A stretch of DNA of 64,000 nucleotides, from positions 178,094 through 242,093 of the forward strand of contig NZ_FNGS01000008.1 in NCBI RefSeq assembly GCF_900103285.1, read 5' to 3'. Positions 34,035-41,591 of this stretch are shown in pieces. The notes under the pieces are model-generated. The model was not told where the DNA came from. It did not search any database and worked only from the letters and a program-made list of their open reading frames with translations. Both the position numbers and the translations under genes were made by a program. This stretch comes from Siphonobacter aquaeclarae. GTDB taxonomy: Bacteria > Bacteroidota > Bacteroidia > Cytophagales > Spirosomataceae. Numbering within the stretch: the first letter of the stretch is position 1; each line of letters starts with the position of its first letter.

Positions 34035-36920
34035 TTACTCCGCCGTAGCGTAATCTTCTACCGGGATACAAGCACAAACCAGGTTCCGGTCGCCATATGC
34101 CGAATCAATCCGGCTGACCGTCGGCCAGAATTTCGCAGCCTTCACATACGGCAGCGGGAAGACGGCCTTCTCACGCGAGTACGGCCGGGTCCATTCGCCG
34201 GTAAGTACCACGTTCTGGGTATGCGGCGCCATTTTCAGGACGTTAACCGATTTGTCAGCCTGTCCTTCTTCAATTTCACGGATTTCGTTCCGGATACCGA
34301 TCATCGCGTCGCAGAAACGGTCGAGTTCGGCTTTCGATTCCGATTCCGTCGGTTCCACCATCAGGGTACCGGCCACCGGAAACGAGAGCGTCGGCGCATG
34401 GAAACCGTAGTCCATCAGGCGCTTGGCAAGGTCTTCCGCTTCCACGCCGGCTGTTTGCTTGAACGGACGGCAGTCGAGGATCATTTCGTGTGCGCAACGT
34501 CCCTGTGAACCAACATACAGTACCGGAAAGTGTGCTTCCAGACGGGCCTTGATGTAGTTGGCATTCAGGATCGCCGTTTCAGTAGCATGTGTCAAACCTT
34601 CTCCACCCATCATGGCGATGTACGCGTAGGAGATCGTCAGGATGCTTGCCGAACCGAACGGAGCCGCCGAAACGGCCGAAATAGCCTGCGCACCTCCCAC
34701 ACCGTCTACCACAGCGTGGCCGGGCAGGAACGGCGCCAGGTGCGCCGCTACGCCGATGGGGCCCATACCGGGACCGCCGCCGCCGTGAGGAATACAGAAC
34801 GTCTTGTGGAGGTTCAGGTGGCAGACATCCGCTCCGATGGTACCGGGAGAGGTCAGGCCTACCTGGGCGTTCATATTAGCGCCGTCCATGTATACCTGAC
34901 CGCCGTGGGCATGAATCAGGTTACAGATATCGATGATGGATTCTTCGAATACCCCGTGCGTCGACGGATACGTCACCATCAGACACGACAGGTTCTCGCT
35001 GTACTGCTCGGCTTTGGCCTTGAGGTCGGCGAGGTCGATGTTGCCGTTCTCGTCAGTCTTCGTTACTACTACCTTCATCCCTGCCATCACTGCCGACGCC
35101 GGGTTGGTACCGTGCGCCGAAGCCGGAATCAGCGCGATATTCCGGTGACCGTTGCCACGCGACTCATGGTAAGCCCGGATCACCATCAGACCGGCGTATT
35201 CGCCCTGGGCGCCCGAGTTCGGCTGAAGCGACATCGCCGCGAAACCGGTGATTTCACACAGCCAGTCGTTCAGGTTTTTGAACAGCTCGTAATACCCGGC
35301 TGCCTGTTCCTTTGGGACAAAGGGGTGCAGCTTGCCGAATTCCGGCCAGGTGACGGGGATCATCTCGGTAGTCGCGTTGAGTTTCATCGTGCAGGAACCC
35401 AGCGAGATCATCGAGTGTACGAGAGACAAGTCCTTGTTTTCGAGAGACTTGAGGTAACGAAGCATTTCGTGCTCCGAGTGGTGCGTATTGAAAACGGGGT
35501 GCGTCAGGTAGGCCGACGAACGCGTCAGTACTTCGTCAAATTCCCAGGAAAGGGCGTTTTCGATTTCGTCCAGGTTGACGGTTTTTCCGGCCAGCTGGCT
35601 GAAAATACCGATCAGGGCAACGGCGTCTTCATAGGTCTTGACTTCGTCGAACGAAATACCGACTGTATCATCCCCGAAATACCGGAGGTTGAGACCGGCC
35701 GCTTCCGTAGCTGTGCGGACGGCCTGACTATCGGAAACACGAACGCGGATCGTATCGAAGAAAGCTTCGGTGAGCACTTCATAACCCAGTTCCTTGAGAG
35801 ACAGCGCCGTCAGCTGCGTAAGCGCATGCGTACGCTCGGCGATTTTACGGAGGCCTTCCGGACCGTGGTAAACCGCATAGGCAGCCGCCATGACCGACAG
35901 GAGTACCTGAGCCGTACAGATATTGGAAGTAGCTTTTTCACGACGGATGTGCTGCTCCCGGGTTTGCAGGGCCATGCGCAGGGCGCGGTTACCTTCCGTA
36001 TCAACCGATACGCCGATAATCCGGCCGGGCATCTGGCGCTTAAATTCATCTTTTGTTCCGAAATAACCGGCGTGAGGACCGCCGAAGCCCATCGGTACGC
36101 CAAAGCGCTGGGCAGATCCGACAACCGCATCGGCGCCCATTTCACCCGGAGGGGTAAGCAGGGTGAGGGCCAGCAGGTCTGCGGCAACGACTACCTTGAT
36201 ATCCAGTTCGTGCGCAGCGGCGATCCAGGAAGTATAGTCGAAAACGGCACCGTCAGTAGCCGGGTACTGGAGGAGGGCTCCGAAAATAGCTTCGTTGGTC
36301 AGGTCCACAGTGCGGTGATCGCCGACGAGGACTTTCACACCGATCGGCGTAGCACGGGTTTGCAGCAGGTCGATCGTCTGCGGGTGGCAGCGATCTGAAA
36401 CAAAGAATGTATCCGCTTTGGCCTTGGCGCCCTTTTTCAGAGCATAGAAAAGGTGGAGCGCTTCTGCGGCGGCAGTCGCTTCATCCAGAAGAGAAGCGTT
36501 GGCAATCTCCATGCCGGTCAGTTCCATGATCAGGGTCTGGAAGTTGAGCAGCATTTCGAGGCGTCCCTGTGAAATTTCAGCCTGGTAAGGCGTATAGGCG
36601 GTATACCAGGCGGGATTTTCGAGGATATTCCGGAGAATGACGGTGGGAGTGTGGGTGTCGTAATAACCCGTCCCGATATAGCTCTTGAAAAGGGTATTGC
36701 GGCTTGCCAGTTTCTTGAAATCGTCCAAAAACTGCGCCTCCGAAAGTGCCGGCGGCAGGTTCAGCGGCGCCGGACGCCGGATCGCGGCCGGTACGGTCTG
36801 GGAAATGAGTTCTTCAATCGACCCTACGCCAATTTCAGCCAGCATGGCCGAACGGTCAGCCTCATCCGAGTTGTTGTGGCGATTTTCAAAAAGTTCCTGG
36901 AAGCGAAGAGAAATCTTCAT
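34035..36920 (-). CDS. gcvP: glycine dehydrogenase (decarboxylating), P protein
   Basis: GcvP decarboxylates glycine with pyridoxal phosphate and passes the aminomethyl group to lipoyl-GcvH in the glycine cleavage system. The 961 residues form the single-chain (alpha-2 dimer) type. The N-terminal half has [37 protein letters not shown]; the C-terminal half has the PLP site [20 protein letters not shown] with Lys706 as Schiff-base lysine. The other gcv genes are not in the window. A promoter and a strong terminator frame it as a single-gene unit. Confidence 0.97.
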   Translation of the reverse strand: MKISLRFQELFENRHNNSDEADRSAMLAEIGVGSIEELISQTVPAAIRRPAPLNLPPALSEAQFLDDFKKLASRNTLFKSYIGTGYYDTHTPTVILRNILENPAWYTAYTPYQAEISQGRLEMLLNFQTLIMELTGMEIANASLLDEATAAAEALHLFYALKKGAKAKADTFFVSDRCHPQTIDLLQTRATPIGVKVLVGDHRTVDLTNEAIFGALLQYPATDGAVFDYTSWIAAAHELDIKVVVAADLLALTLLTPPGEMGADAVVGSAQRFGVPMGFGGPHAGYFGTKDEFKRQMPGRIIGVSVDTEGNRALRMALQTREQHIRREKATSNICTAQVLLSVMAAAYAVYHGPEGLRKIAERTHALTQLTALSLKELGYEVLTEAFFDTIRVRVSDSQAVRTATEAAGLNLRYFGDDTVGISFDEVKTYEDAVALIGIFSQLAGKTVNLDEIENALSWEFDEVLTRSSAYLTHPVFNTHHSEHEMLRYLKSLENKDLSLVHSMISLGSCTMKLNATTEMIPVTWPEFGKLHPFVPKEQAAGYYELFKNLNDWLCEITGFAAMSLQPNSGAQGEYAGLMVIRAYHESRGNGHRNIALIPASAHGTNPASAVMAGMKVVVTKTDENGNIDLADLKAKAEQYSENLSCLMVTYPSTHGVFEESIIDICNLIHAHGGQVYMDGANMNAQVGLTSPGTIGADVCHLNLHKTFCIPHGGGGPGMGPIGVAAHLAPFLPGHAVVDGVGGAQAISAVSAAPFGSASILTISYAYIAMMGGEGLTHATETAILNANYIKARLEAHFPVLYVGSQGRCAHEMILDCRPFKQTAGVEAEDLAKRLMDYGFHAPTLSFPVAGTLMVEPTESESKAELDRFCDAMIGIRNEIREIEEGQADKSVNVLKMAPHTQNVVLTGEWTRPYSREKAVFPLPYVKAAKFWPTVSRIDSAYGDRNLVCACIPVEDYATAE

Positions 36921-36951
36921 TCGAGCAATGATGTTGATGGAAAAGAGACCT

Positions 36952-36981
36952 CAAAGGTACGCAAAAAGGCTGGTACAGAAA
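36952..36981 (-). promoter_or_regulatory. candidate gcvP promoter
   Basis: The minus strand has TACCTTTG (36952-36959, exact -7) preceded at 18 nt by TTTC (36978-36981, near -33). It is 32 bp before the gcvP start. No glycine riboswitch aptamer was seen in the short leader. Confidence 0.55.
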
Positions 36982-37128
36982 CTGGGATTTTTCCAAATGG
37001 GCCTTTGTGTGAGAAGAATCACTTCCGGGGCAAATTAGTGCCCGGATTTTGACATTATCCGGCGATCTGTGTCCGACGGGAAGATTCAATTTCTTCCTGT
37101 GCGGACAATCAGAATTGGGTTTACTGAC

Positions 37129-37136
37129 TAGATTTG
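37129..37136 (+). promoter_or_regulatory. candidate -7 box for the DUF3467 gene
   Basis: TAGATTTG matches TAnnTTTG 63 bp before the ATG at 37199. No good -33 box at the expected distance. Confidence 0.4.
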
Positions 37137-37198
37137 ACCGGAGAAACAGAGCGATTTTTGGACCTGGGAGCGCAATCTCCCGTATTACCCCGACAACT

Positions 37199-37528
37199 AT
37201 GGCAAAACAACAAGCGGCAGATCAGGGCGATCAGATTGAAATCGAACTGTCTGAGGAAATGGCGGAAGGTACGTATTCCAACCTGGCCATCATCTCGCAT
37301 TCCCAAAGTGAATTCGTCATTGATTTTGTTCGCCTGATGCCCAACGTGCCGAAAGCGAAAGTAAAGTCCAGGGTAATCATTACCCCGGATCACGCGCTCC
37401 GGCTGATGAATGCCCTTCAGGATAATATTGCCAAGTACGAAGAAAACTACGGCCCGATCAACGAAGGCGGAGGCCCCTCCGGCTTCCAGTTTCCGACCAA
37501 CTACAACGGTCCTATCGGCGAAGCCTGA
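37199..37528 (+). CDS. DUF3467 protein
   Basis: A 109-residue protein of the DUF3467 family: EIELSEEMAEGTYSNLAIISHSQSEFVIDFVRLMPNVPKAKVKSRVIITPDHALRLMNALQDNIAKYEENYG, then a Gly/Pro/Asn-rich tail. The SEFVIDF and PDHA(L/K)RL segments are the family core. No function is established. The frame is open for 50 codons upstream, but MAKQQAADQGDQIEIELSEE is the family start. A terminator follows directly. Confidence 0.88.
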   Translation: MAKQQAADQGDQIEIELSEEMAEGTYSNLAIISHSQSEFVIDFVRLMPNVPKAKVKSRVIITPDHALRLMNALQDNIAKYEENYGPINEGGGPSGFQFPTNYNGPIGEA

Positions 37529-37534
37529 TTCCTG

Positions 37535-37563
37535 GCCCTTCCCTCCGGAAGGGCTTTATTTTT
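37535..37563 (+). terminator. terminator after the DUF3467 gene
   Basis: GCCCTTCC pairs with GGAAGGGC across a 4-nt loop, then TTTATTTTT. It overlaps the stop codon of the convergent gene. Confidence 0.88.
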
Positions 37564-37912
37564 GCCGGAAATAGGCCAGAAAGGCCCACAGCGGGCGCTC
37601 CGGCAGGTACTTCAGGTCTTCCTCCTGTGTATACGCTTCCCGCTCAAAACTGATGGCATGGTAGGCATCATAGGGCGCTTTGCCCCGGAACCGGTGCCAG
37701 ATATATTCTCCCACGTACCAGACGTAGAAAGGCAGCACCAGCAGCTCGAGCTGCTGCCGGAGATGAATACGCTCGTGATTCATCAATCCGGGCGCCGGGC
37801 GGGGTACGGAAACGACGATAAACGGCCATAGCGTAATGCCGTTTACCCGTAATCCCGGCCAGTAAAAGGTCAGCGGCCAGCCCGTATGCTTCAGAAAACG
37901 ATAGGGTTTCAT
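37556..37912 (-). CDS. conserved hypothetical protein with HERIH motif
   Basis: A 118-residue protein. A hydrophobic, aromatic-rich first half (GWPLTFYWPGLRVNGITLWPFIVV) is followed by LMNHERIHLRQQLELLVLPFYVWYVGEYI and SFEREAYTQEEDLKYL. The HERIH sequence is close to a zinc-protease HExxH, with a downstream Glu (FEREAY), a pattern also seen in small Bacteroidota proteins without known activity. Proteolysis is not claimed. The start at MKPYRFLKHTGW was chosen over one 21 codons upstream because it begins the conserved part. Confidence 0.65.
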   Translation of the reverse strand: MKPYRFLKHTGWPLTFYWPGLRVNGITLWPFIVVSVPRPAPGLMNHERIHLRQQLELLVLPFYVWYVGEYIWHRFRGKAPYDAYHAISFEREAYTQEEDLKYLPERPLWAFLAYFRQK

Positions 37913-38014
37913 CCTGCGCCGAACATACGGCAATTTGACGGGATATCCTGCGTTTGACCGGAAGAGCCGCGGCAAACTTGCTGCCCCGTATTAGCAGTCT
38001 CCGCCCATTCACTC

Positions 38015-38022
38015 TATCTTTG
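38015..38022 (+). promoter_or_regulatory. -7 promoter box abutting the purK start
   Basis: TATCTTTG is an exact consensus match, ending 4 bp before the purK ATG; TTAG lies 20 nt upstream as a weak -33. Transcription would begin at or near the start codon. Confidence 0.6.
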
Positions 38023-38026
38023 CAGC

Positions 38027-39160
38027 ATGTTTACTCCTTCTGTCCGCCTCGGAATTTTGGGCGGAGGCCAGCTCGGCCGCATGCTGCTCCAGGCAGCCGT
38101 TGATTTCGACCTGCAGATCAGGGTACTGGATCCTGATCCCACAGCCTCCTGCGCTGCAATCGCCCCGGAATTTGTTGTAGGTTCTTTTCAGGATTATGAC
38201 ACTGTTTATCAGTTCGGGAAAGACCTCGACGTACTGACCATCGAGATCGAGGCCGTGAACCTCGATGCCCTCAAACAACTCCAGCGTGAAGGGGTGAAGG
38301 TATTTCCCCAGCCGGAAATCGTCGAGATTATCCAGGACAAGCGGGTTCAGAAGCAGTTTTACAGGGATCACGGCCTGCCTACGTCCGATTTTATTCTGGT
38401 AGATAACCGGGAAGATGCCCGGAAGTATGCCGGTTTCCTTCCTGCATTCAACAAACTGGGAAAAGGCGGCTACGACGGCAAGGGCGTGCAGCGTATTGTC
38501 ACGCCAGCTGACTTTGACAAGGCATTTGACGCGCCGGGCCTGCTCGAAAAGGCCGTTTCCTTTGAGAAAGAACTGGCCGTGATCGTCGCCCGGAATGAAA
38601 GCGGCGAAGTAAAAGCTTTCCCGACCGTTGAAATGGTCTTCCATCCGGAGGCCAACCTGGTCGAATACCTTTTTGCTCCCGCGGATATTTCCCCGGAAAC
38701 CGACCGGAAAGCCCGGGAAGTGGCCGGTCGCGCAGCAGAGGCCTTCGGACTGGTCGGACTCCTCGCGGTGGAAATGTTCCTGACGGCAGACGGAGAGATC
38801 CTTATCAACGAAGTAGCTCCCCGGCCGCATAATTCCGGCCACCATACGCTGAGAGCGAACGACGTCAGCCAGTTTGAACAACACCTCCGGGCTATCCTCA
38901 ACTGGCCCCTGGGAGACACCAGCGCGCATTGCTATGCCGCGATGATCAACCTCCTCGGAGCGGAAGGGTTTGAAGGGCCGGCCCGCTACGAAGGCATGGA
39001 AGCACTGCTGGCAACGCCCGGCGTGCATCCTTTCCTCTACGGCAAGGCGACGACAAAGCCATTCCGGAAAATGGGGCACGTTACCCTCATTGACAAGGAC
39101 GCGGACAGCCTGCGCCGGAAAGTACAGACTCTGAAAGATACGGTCAGAATCATCGCCTGA
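38027..39160 (+). CDS. purK: N5-carboxyaminoimidazole ribonucleotide synthetase PurK
   Basis: PurK carboxylates aminoimidazole ribonucleotide with ATP and bicarbonate in purine synthesis. The 377-residue ATP-grasp enzyme begins RLGILGGGQLGRMLLQAA and has VLTIEIEAVN, the ATP-grasp FNKLGKGGYDGKGVQRI, FEKELAVIVARNESGEV, and EVAPRPHNSGHHT with the metal-binding Glu. purE follows 22 bp later, and PurE converts the product onward, so the two form an operon. Confidence 0.97.
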   Translation: MFTPSVRLGILGGGQLGRMLLQAAVDFDLQIRVLDPDPTASCAAIAPEFVVGSFQDYDTVYQFGKDLDVLTIEIEAVNLDALKQLQREGVKVFPQPEIVEIIQDKRVQKQFYRDHGLPTSDFILVDNREDARKYAGFLPAFNKLGKGGYDGKGVQRIVTPADFDKAFDAPGLLEKAVSFEKELAVIVARNESGEVKAFPTVEMVFHPEANLVEYLFAPADISPETDRKAREVAGRAAEAFGLVGLLAVEMFLTADGEILINEVAPRPHNSGHHTLRANDVSQFEQHLRAILNWPLGDTSAHCYAAMINLLGAEGFEGPARYEGMEALLATPGVHPFLYGKATTKPFRKMGHVTLIDKDADSLRRKVQTLKDTVRIIA

Positions 39161-39182
39161 CCGATAACCAATTCAATACGCA

Positions 39183-39677
39183 ATGGTAGGAATTATCATG
39201 GGAAGCATCTCCGATCTGAAGGTGATGCAGGAGGCGGTGGACGCCTGCAACGAATTCGGCGTCCCGTATGAAATCGATATCGTCTCGGCGCACCGTACGC
39301 CGCTCAAAATGATCGAGTACGCCCGTACCGCACGGGAACGCGGTGTGCAGGTCATCGTAGCCGGCGCGGGCGGCGCCGCGCACCTGCCCGGTATGGTGGC
39401 CAGCGTCACCACGCTGCCCGTTATCGGCGTACCGGTGAAATCGTCCAACTCTATTGACGGATGGGATTCCGTCCTCTCCATTCTCCAGATGCCGGGCGGG
39501 GTACCTGTGGCGACGGTAGCACTGAACGGAGCAAAAAATGCCGGTTTGCTGGCGATTCAGATCATCGGCGTTGGAAATAAGGAAATCGCCGATAAATTGC
39601 AGGCATACAAAATCGCGCTGGAAGCGAAGGTGGAAGAGATGAGCCTCCAGGCGAAAGCCGGCCTGCCTCCGGTCTGA
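39183..39677 (+). CDS. purE: N5-carboxyaminoimidazole ribonucleotide mutase PurE (class I)
   Basis: PurE moves the carboxyl group of N5-CAIR to C4, giving CAIR. The 164-residue protein has GIIMGSISDLKVMQEA (GSxSD binds the phosphate), DIVSAHRTP with the catalytic His, and GAGGAAHLPGMVAS. Presence of PurK indicates the class I mutase rather than direct AIR carboxylase. It sits between purK and a LysM protein gene. Confidence 0.97.
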   Translation: MVGIIMGSISDLKVMQEAVDACNEFGVPYEIDIVSAHRTPLKMIEYARTARERGVQVIVAGAGGAAHLPGMVASVTTLPVIGVPVKSSNSIDGWDSVLSILQMPGGVPVATVALNGAKNAGLLAIQIIGVGNKEIADKLQAYKIALEAKVEEMSLQAKAGLPPV

Positions 39678-39717
39678 CCGGCTATCCGACACGTCAACCA
39701 AAACCAACAGTCTGTAT

Positions 39718-40365
39718 ATGGAAGATCAGCGTAATAAGGGCGGATCCAGTCTCCCGGTCATCACACTCGGTGTGCTGGTGATCGTGGTGCTGGCGCTGCT
39801 GTACATAGGCTATTCCTACTTCATGGATGACGACGCCGTGACCCTCACGCCGCAACGGGTGGAAACCTCGGCCGTGACCGACACGGAATCTACGCAATCG
39901 AACGACGTGCCGACACCGGCGCCTGTCGAGCCGGAAGTCATCGGCGGTAACAACGAGGCAAAGCCCGACGGTACAACCGCTGCTGCCGATACGTCCGCAA
40001 AACGGAAGGAACCGAAGAAGGAGGAAAAGAAAGAAGAGAAAAAGACTTCTGTTTCCGTCAGCGGCGGCTCCGTATCCCACAAGGTGCAGCAGGGCCAGAC
40101 GTTCTACAGCATTGCCTCCAAATATGGCATGTCCGAGTCCCGACTGAAGGAGGCGAATCCCGGCGTCGATCCCACCAAAATCAGCTCAGGCAGTAACCTC
40201 AAAATTCCGGTATACGCCGTGCATACGGTAGGGCAGGGAGACATTCTGCGGGTCGTTGCACAGAAGTACGGTGTGACGGTAGAGGCCATCATGAAGGCCA
40301 ACGGGAAGACGAAAAACTATGCCGAGCGGGGCGAAAAACTGATCATTCCCTATCCGAAAAAGTAA
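39718..40365 (+). CDS. membrane-anchored LysM-domain protein
   Basis: A 215-residue protein: short cytoplasmic N-terminus, one membrane helix (about 13-35, PVITLGVLVIVVLALLYIGYSYF), a Thr/Pro/Lys/Glu-rich linker, then two LysM domains (about 119-163, HKVQQGQTFYSIASKYGMS..LKEANPGV; about 168-212, HTVGQGDILRVVAQKYGVTVEAIMKANG). LysM binds N-acetylglucosamine in peptidoglycan. It starts 40 bp after purE and ends at a terminator, so it is probably on the purKE transcript. Confidence 0.88.
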   Translation: MEDQRNKGGSSLPVITLGVLVIVVLALLYIGYSYFMDDDAVTLTPQRVETSAVTDTESTQSNDVPTPAPVEPEVIGGNNEAKPDGTTAAADTSAKRKEPKKEEKKEEKKTSVSVSGGSVSHKVQQGQTFYSIASKYGMSESRLKEANPGVDPTKISSGSNLKIPVYAVHTVGQGDILRVVAQKYGVTVEAIMKANGKTKNYAERGEKLIIPYPKK

Positions 40366-40396
40366 AAAACGGGGTCCCCCATACTATTTCGACCAG

Positions 40397-40430
40397 ATGC
40401 GGCTTTACAGGGGTAAGGCCGCATTTTTTG
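40397..40430 (+). terminator. terminator of the purKE-LysM unit
   Basis: ATGCGGCTTTAC pairs with GTAAGGCCGCAT (12 bp, one G-U) and is followed by six T. Confidence 0.9.
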
Positions 40431-40485
40431 TGGGTCAAACCGCCGATAGATTTATAAAAATTTTGAAAATAGCGGAATCCAAGGT

Positions 40486-40516
40486 TTTGAATATTGAAAG
40501 AATTTTCCTATGTTTG
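40486..40516 (+). promoter_or_regulatory. full Bacteroidota-type promoter in a gene-free region
   Basis: TTTG (40486-40489), exactly 19 nt, then TATGTTTG (40509-40516). Both boxes and the spacing fit the consensus. No annotated gene follows on this strand. Confidence 0.65.
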
Positions 40517-40522
40517 AACATC

Positions 40523-40585
40523 ATTTATTGTTTTCATGGCTTTTACGGGAAAGACTCGGTGGGTTCCGCCGGGTTTTTTTGTTTT
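40523..40585 (+). ncRNA. candidate short transcript of about 60 nt
   Basis: Bounded by the promoter above and a terminator-like stem (c55-g62 with c66-g73 of 405xx; 8 bp with two G-U pairs) followed by T7, G, T5. An ATG at 40536 could start a small peptide (MAFTGKTRWVPPG...), but the terminator lies inside that frame. It may be a small regulatory RNA. The transcript is inferred only from its signals. Confidence 0.4.
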
Positions 40586-40697
40586 TATACCGGAAGCTTT
40601 TTCTGCACCCGTTTTCGGGAATTGCGCTTTCCTGACACATTCCGCCCGTTTCCTCTCTGCTTACTACCTCAAGCCCCACGCCCTCTGCCCCGGCCAC

Positions 40698-40729
40698 AAA
40701 AAAAGTGAGCCCGTTTCCGGACTCACTTT
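40698..40729 (-). terminator. terminator of the secreted protein gene
   Basis: On the minus strand AAAGTGAGTCCG pairs with CGGGCTCACTTT across a GAAA tetraloop and is followed by seven T. Confidence 0.92.
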
Positions 40730-40748
40730 CCTGCGGCCAAAGGCTTGC

Positions 40749-41159
40749 TTACTTCGTTGCCGGAGCAGCGTCCTCAGACACGTAAATGTATTTGACTGCC
40801 GACGCGGTCGCGATGCGGACCGGGTGAACCACCATTTTGTTGGCGTCTGAAATCGAAAGCGAGTAGTTGCCGTCTTCGAGCTGGCTCAGGTCGATCAGCT
40901 GGGCTACGTGCGTCGCATTCTTCGAGACAAACTGCTCGTTCAGGATGCGGTTGTTTTCGTCACGCAGGGTGATGGTGAGGCTCTTGCCAACCACCTTGTC
41001 CACAAAGCAATAAAACTTGGTAGCGTTTTTCGACTTGAATACGTTCGACTGGAAGTCTCCGGCTGCCTTACCGGTTTCAGGATCGTGTGCGGCAGAGGCC
41101 GTCAGTACAGAAGCGCCAAGGGCGAGAACGAGGGCAAAGGAACGGATGATGGATTTCAT
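40749..41159 (-). CDS. small secreted protein with Ig-like/Por-tail-like fold
   Basis: A 136-residue protein with a Sec signal (MKSIIRSFALVLALGASVLTASA). The mature part reads as a beta-sandwich: KSKNATKFYCFVDKVVGKSLTITLRDENNRILNEQFVSKNATHVAQLIDLSQLEDGNYSLSISD. This rhythm (VxLxDxxGxxLxxxxxxxx..LDLSxLxxGxYxLxI) is that of DUF3244 and T9SS C-terminal sorting domains, though here it makes up nearly the whole protein. The function is unknown. Starts 3 or 19 codons upstream are in frame; the 41159 ATG gives the best signal peptide. Confidence 0.75.
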   Translation of the reverse strand: MKSIIRSFALVLALGASVLTASAAHDPETGKAAGDFQSNVFKSKNATKFYCFVDKVVGKSLTITLRDENNRILNEQFVSKNATHVAQLIDLSQLEDGNYSLSISDANKMVVHPVRIATASAVKYIYVSEDAAPATK

Positions 41160-41320
41160 GATTGTCATGGCTTTTTTAGTTGTCCCCGCAGGCGGCCTCT
41201 CCGGAAGACAGTTCAAAAGTAACAGGTGCTGTTTGAGTACTGTTTTGATTTGCGTTAAACGGAATAATATTTGGATGAGTGGTCGAAAATGGCCCGGGCT
41301 CCTTCCGCCTTATTCCGCTG

Positions 41321-41328
41321 CAAAGATA
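41321..41328 (-). promoter_or_regulatory. candidate -7 box for the secreted protein gene
   Basis: The minus strand reads TATCTTTG, an exact match. The leader would be about 155 nt. No -33 TTTG at the right distance. Confidence 0.4.
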
Positions 41329-41455
41329 AAATGACTCCAGTCTGAATCTGAGTTAAAAAGGATAAAAATTTGATTATCAATTTGTTAATAGAACAAAATA
41401 GTCTTTTCATCTATTTTTTACTAGAATAGTACAATTAGATTGCAGCTTGGGTGAA

Positions 41456-41490
41456 TTACGCAAAACAGAATATTATTCTGTTTTGCGTAA
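41456..41490. repeat. perfect 35-nt palindrome
   Basis: Two 17-bp arms (TTACGCAAAACAGAATA and its reverse complement) around a single central T. There is no T-run, so it is not a standard terminator. Confidence 0.85.
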
Positions 41491-41535
41491 GAATAGCATC
41501 AGCCGATTTTGTTCCTGGAAATCCGGCAGAATAAA

Positions 41536-41578
41536 CAGGAAAGGCCACGCCTGAACGGCGCGGCCTTCCGGAAAAAAA
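41536..41578 (-). terminator. weak terminator-like hairpin after the SusD gene
   Basis: On the minus strand GGAAGGCCGCGCC pairs imperfectly with GGCGTGGCCTTTCC. Only TGTTTATT follows, so termination may be partial. Confidence 0.45.
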
Positions 41579-41591
41579 GGTATTGTACTTT

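Larger units (their letters stand above)
40366..40748. other. intergenic region with terminators and candidate short RNA
   Basis: A 383-bp gap between the LysM gene and the convergent secreted protein gene. It contains the LysM-gene terminator, a complete promoter followed 40-60 bp later by a second terminator, and the minus-strand terminator of the next gene. The remaining 120 bp show nothing recognisable. Confidence 0.6.
41160..41591. other. AT-rich intergenic region
   Basis: A 432-bp gap, clearly more AT-rich than the surroundings from about 41330 to 41510. It holds a -7 box (41321-41328, minus), a perfect 17-bp palindrome (41456-41490) and a terminator-like stem after the SusD gene. No coding region was found. 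Confidence 0.55.

Noticed and set aside
34530-36398. 622-codon plus-strand open frame opposite gcvP
   Set aside because: gcvP is unmistakable over its whole length. The translated opposite strand has no domain, and GC-rich codon use keeps stops rare.
36921-37030. Glycine riboswitch before gcvP
   Set aside because: The leader from the likely promoter is only about 25-30 nt, too short for an aptamer, and no matching fold was seen.
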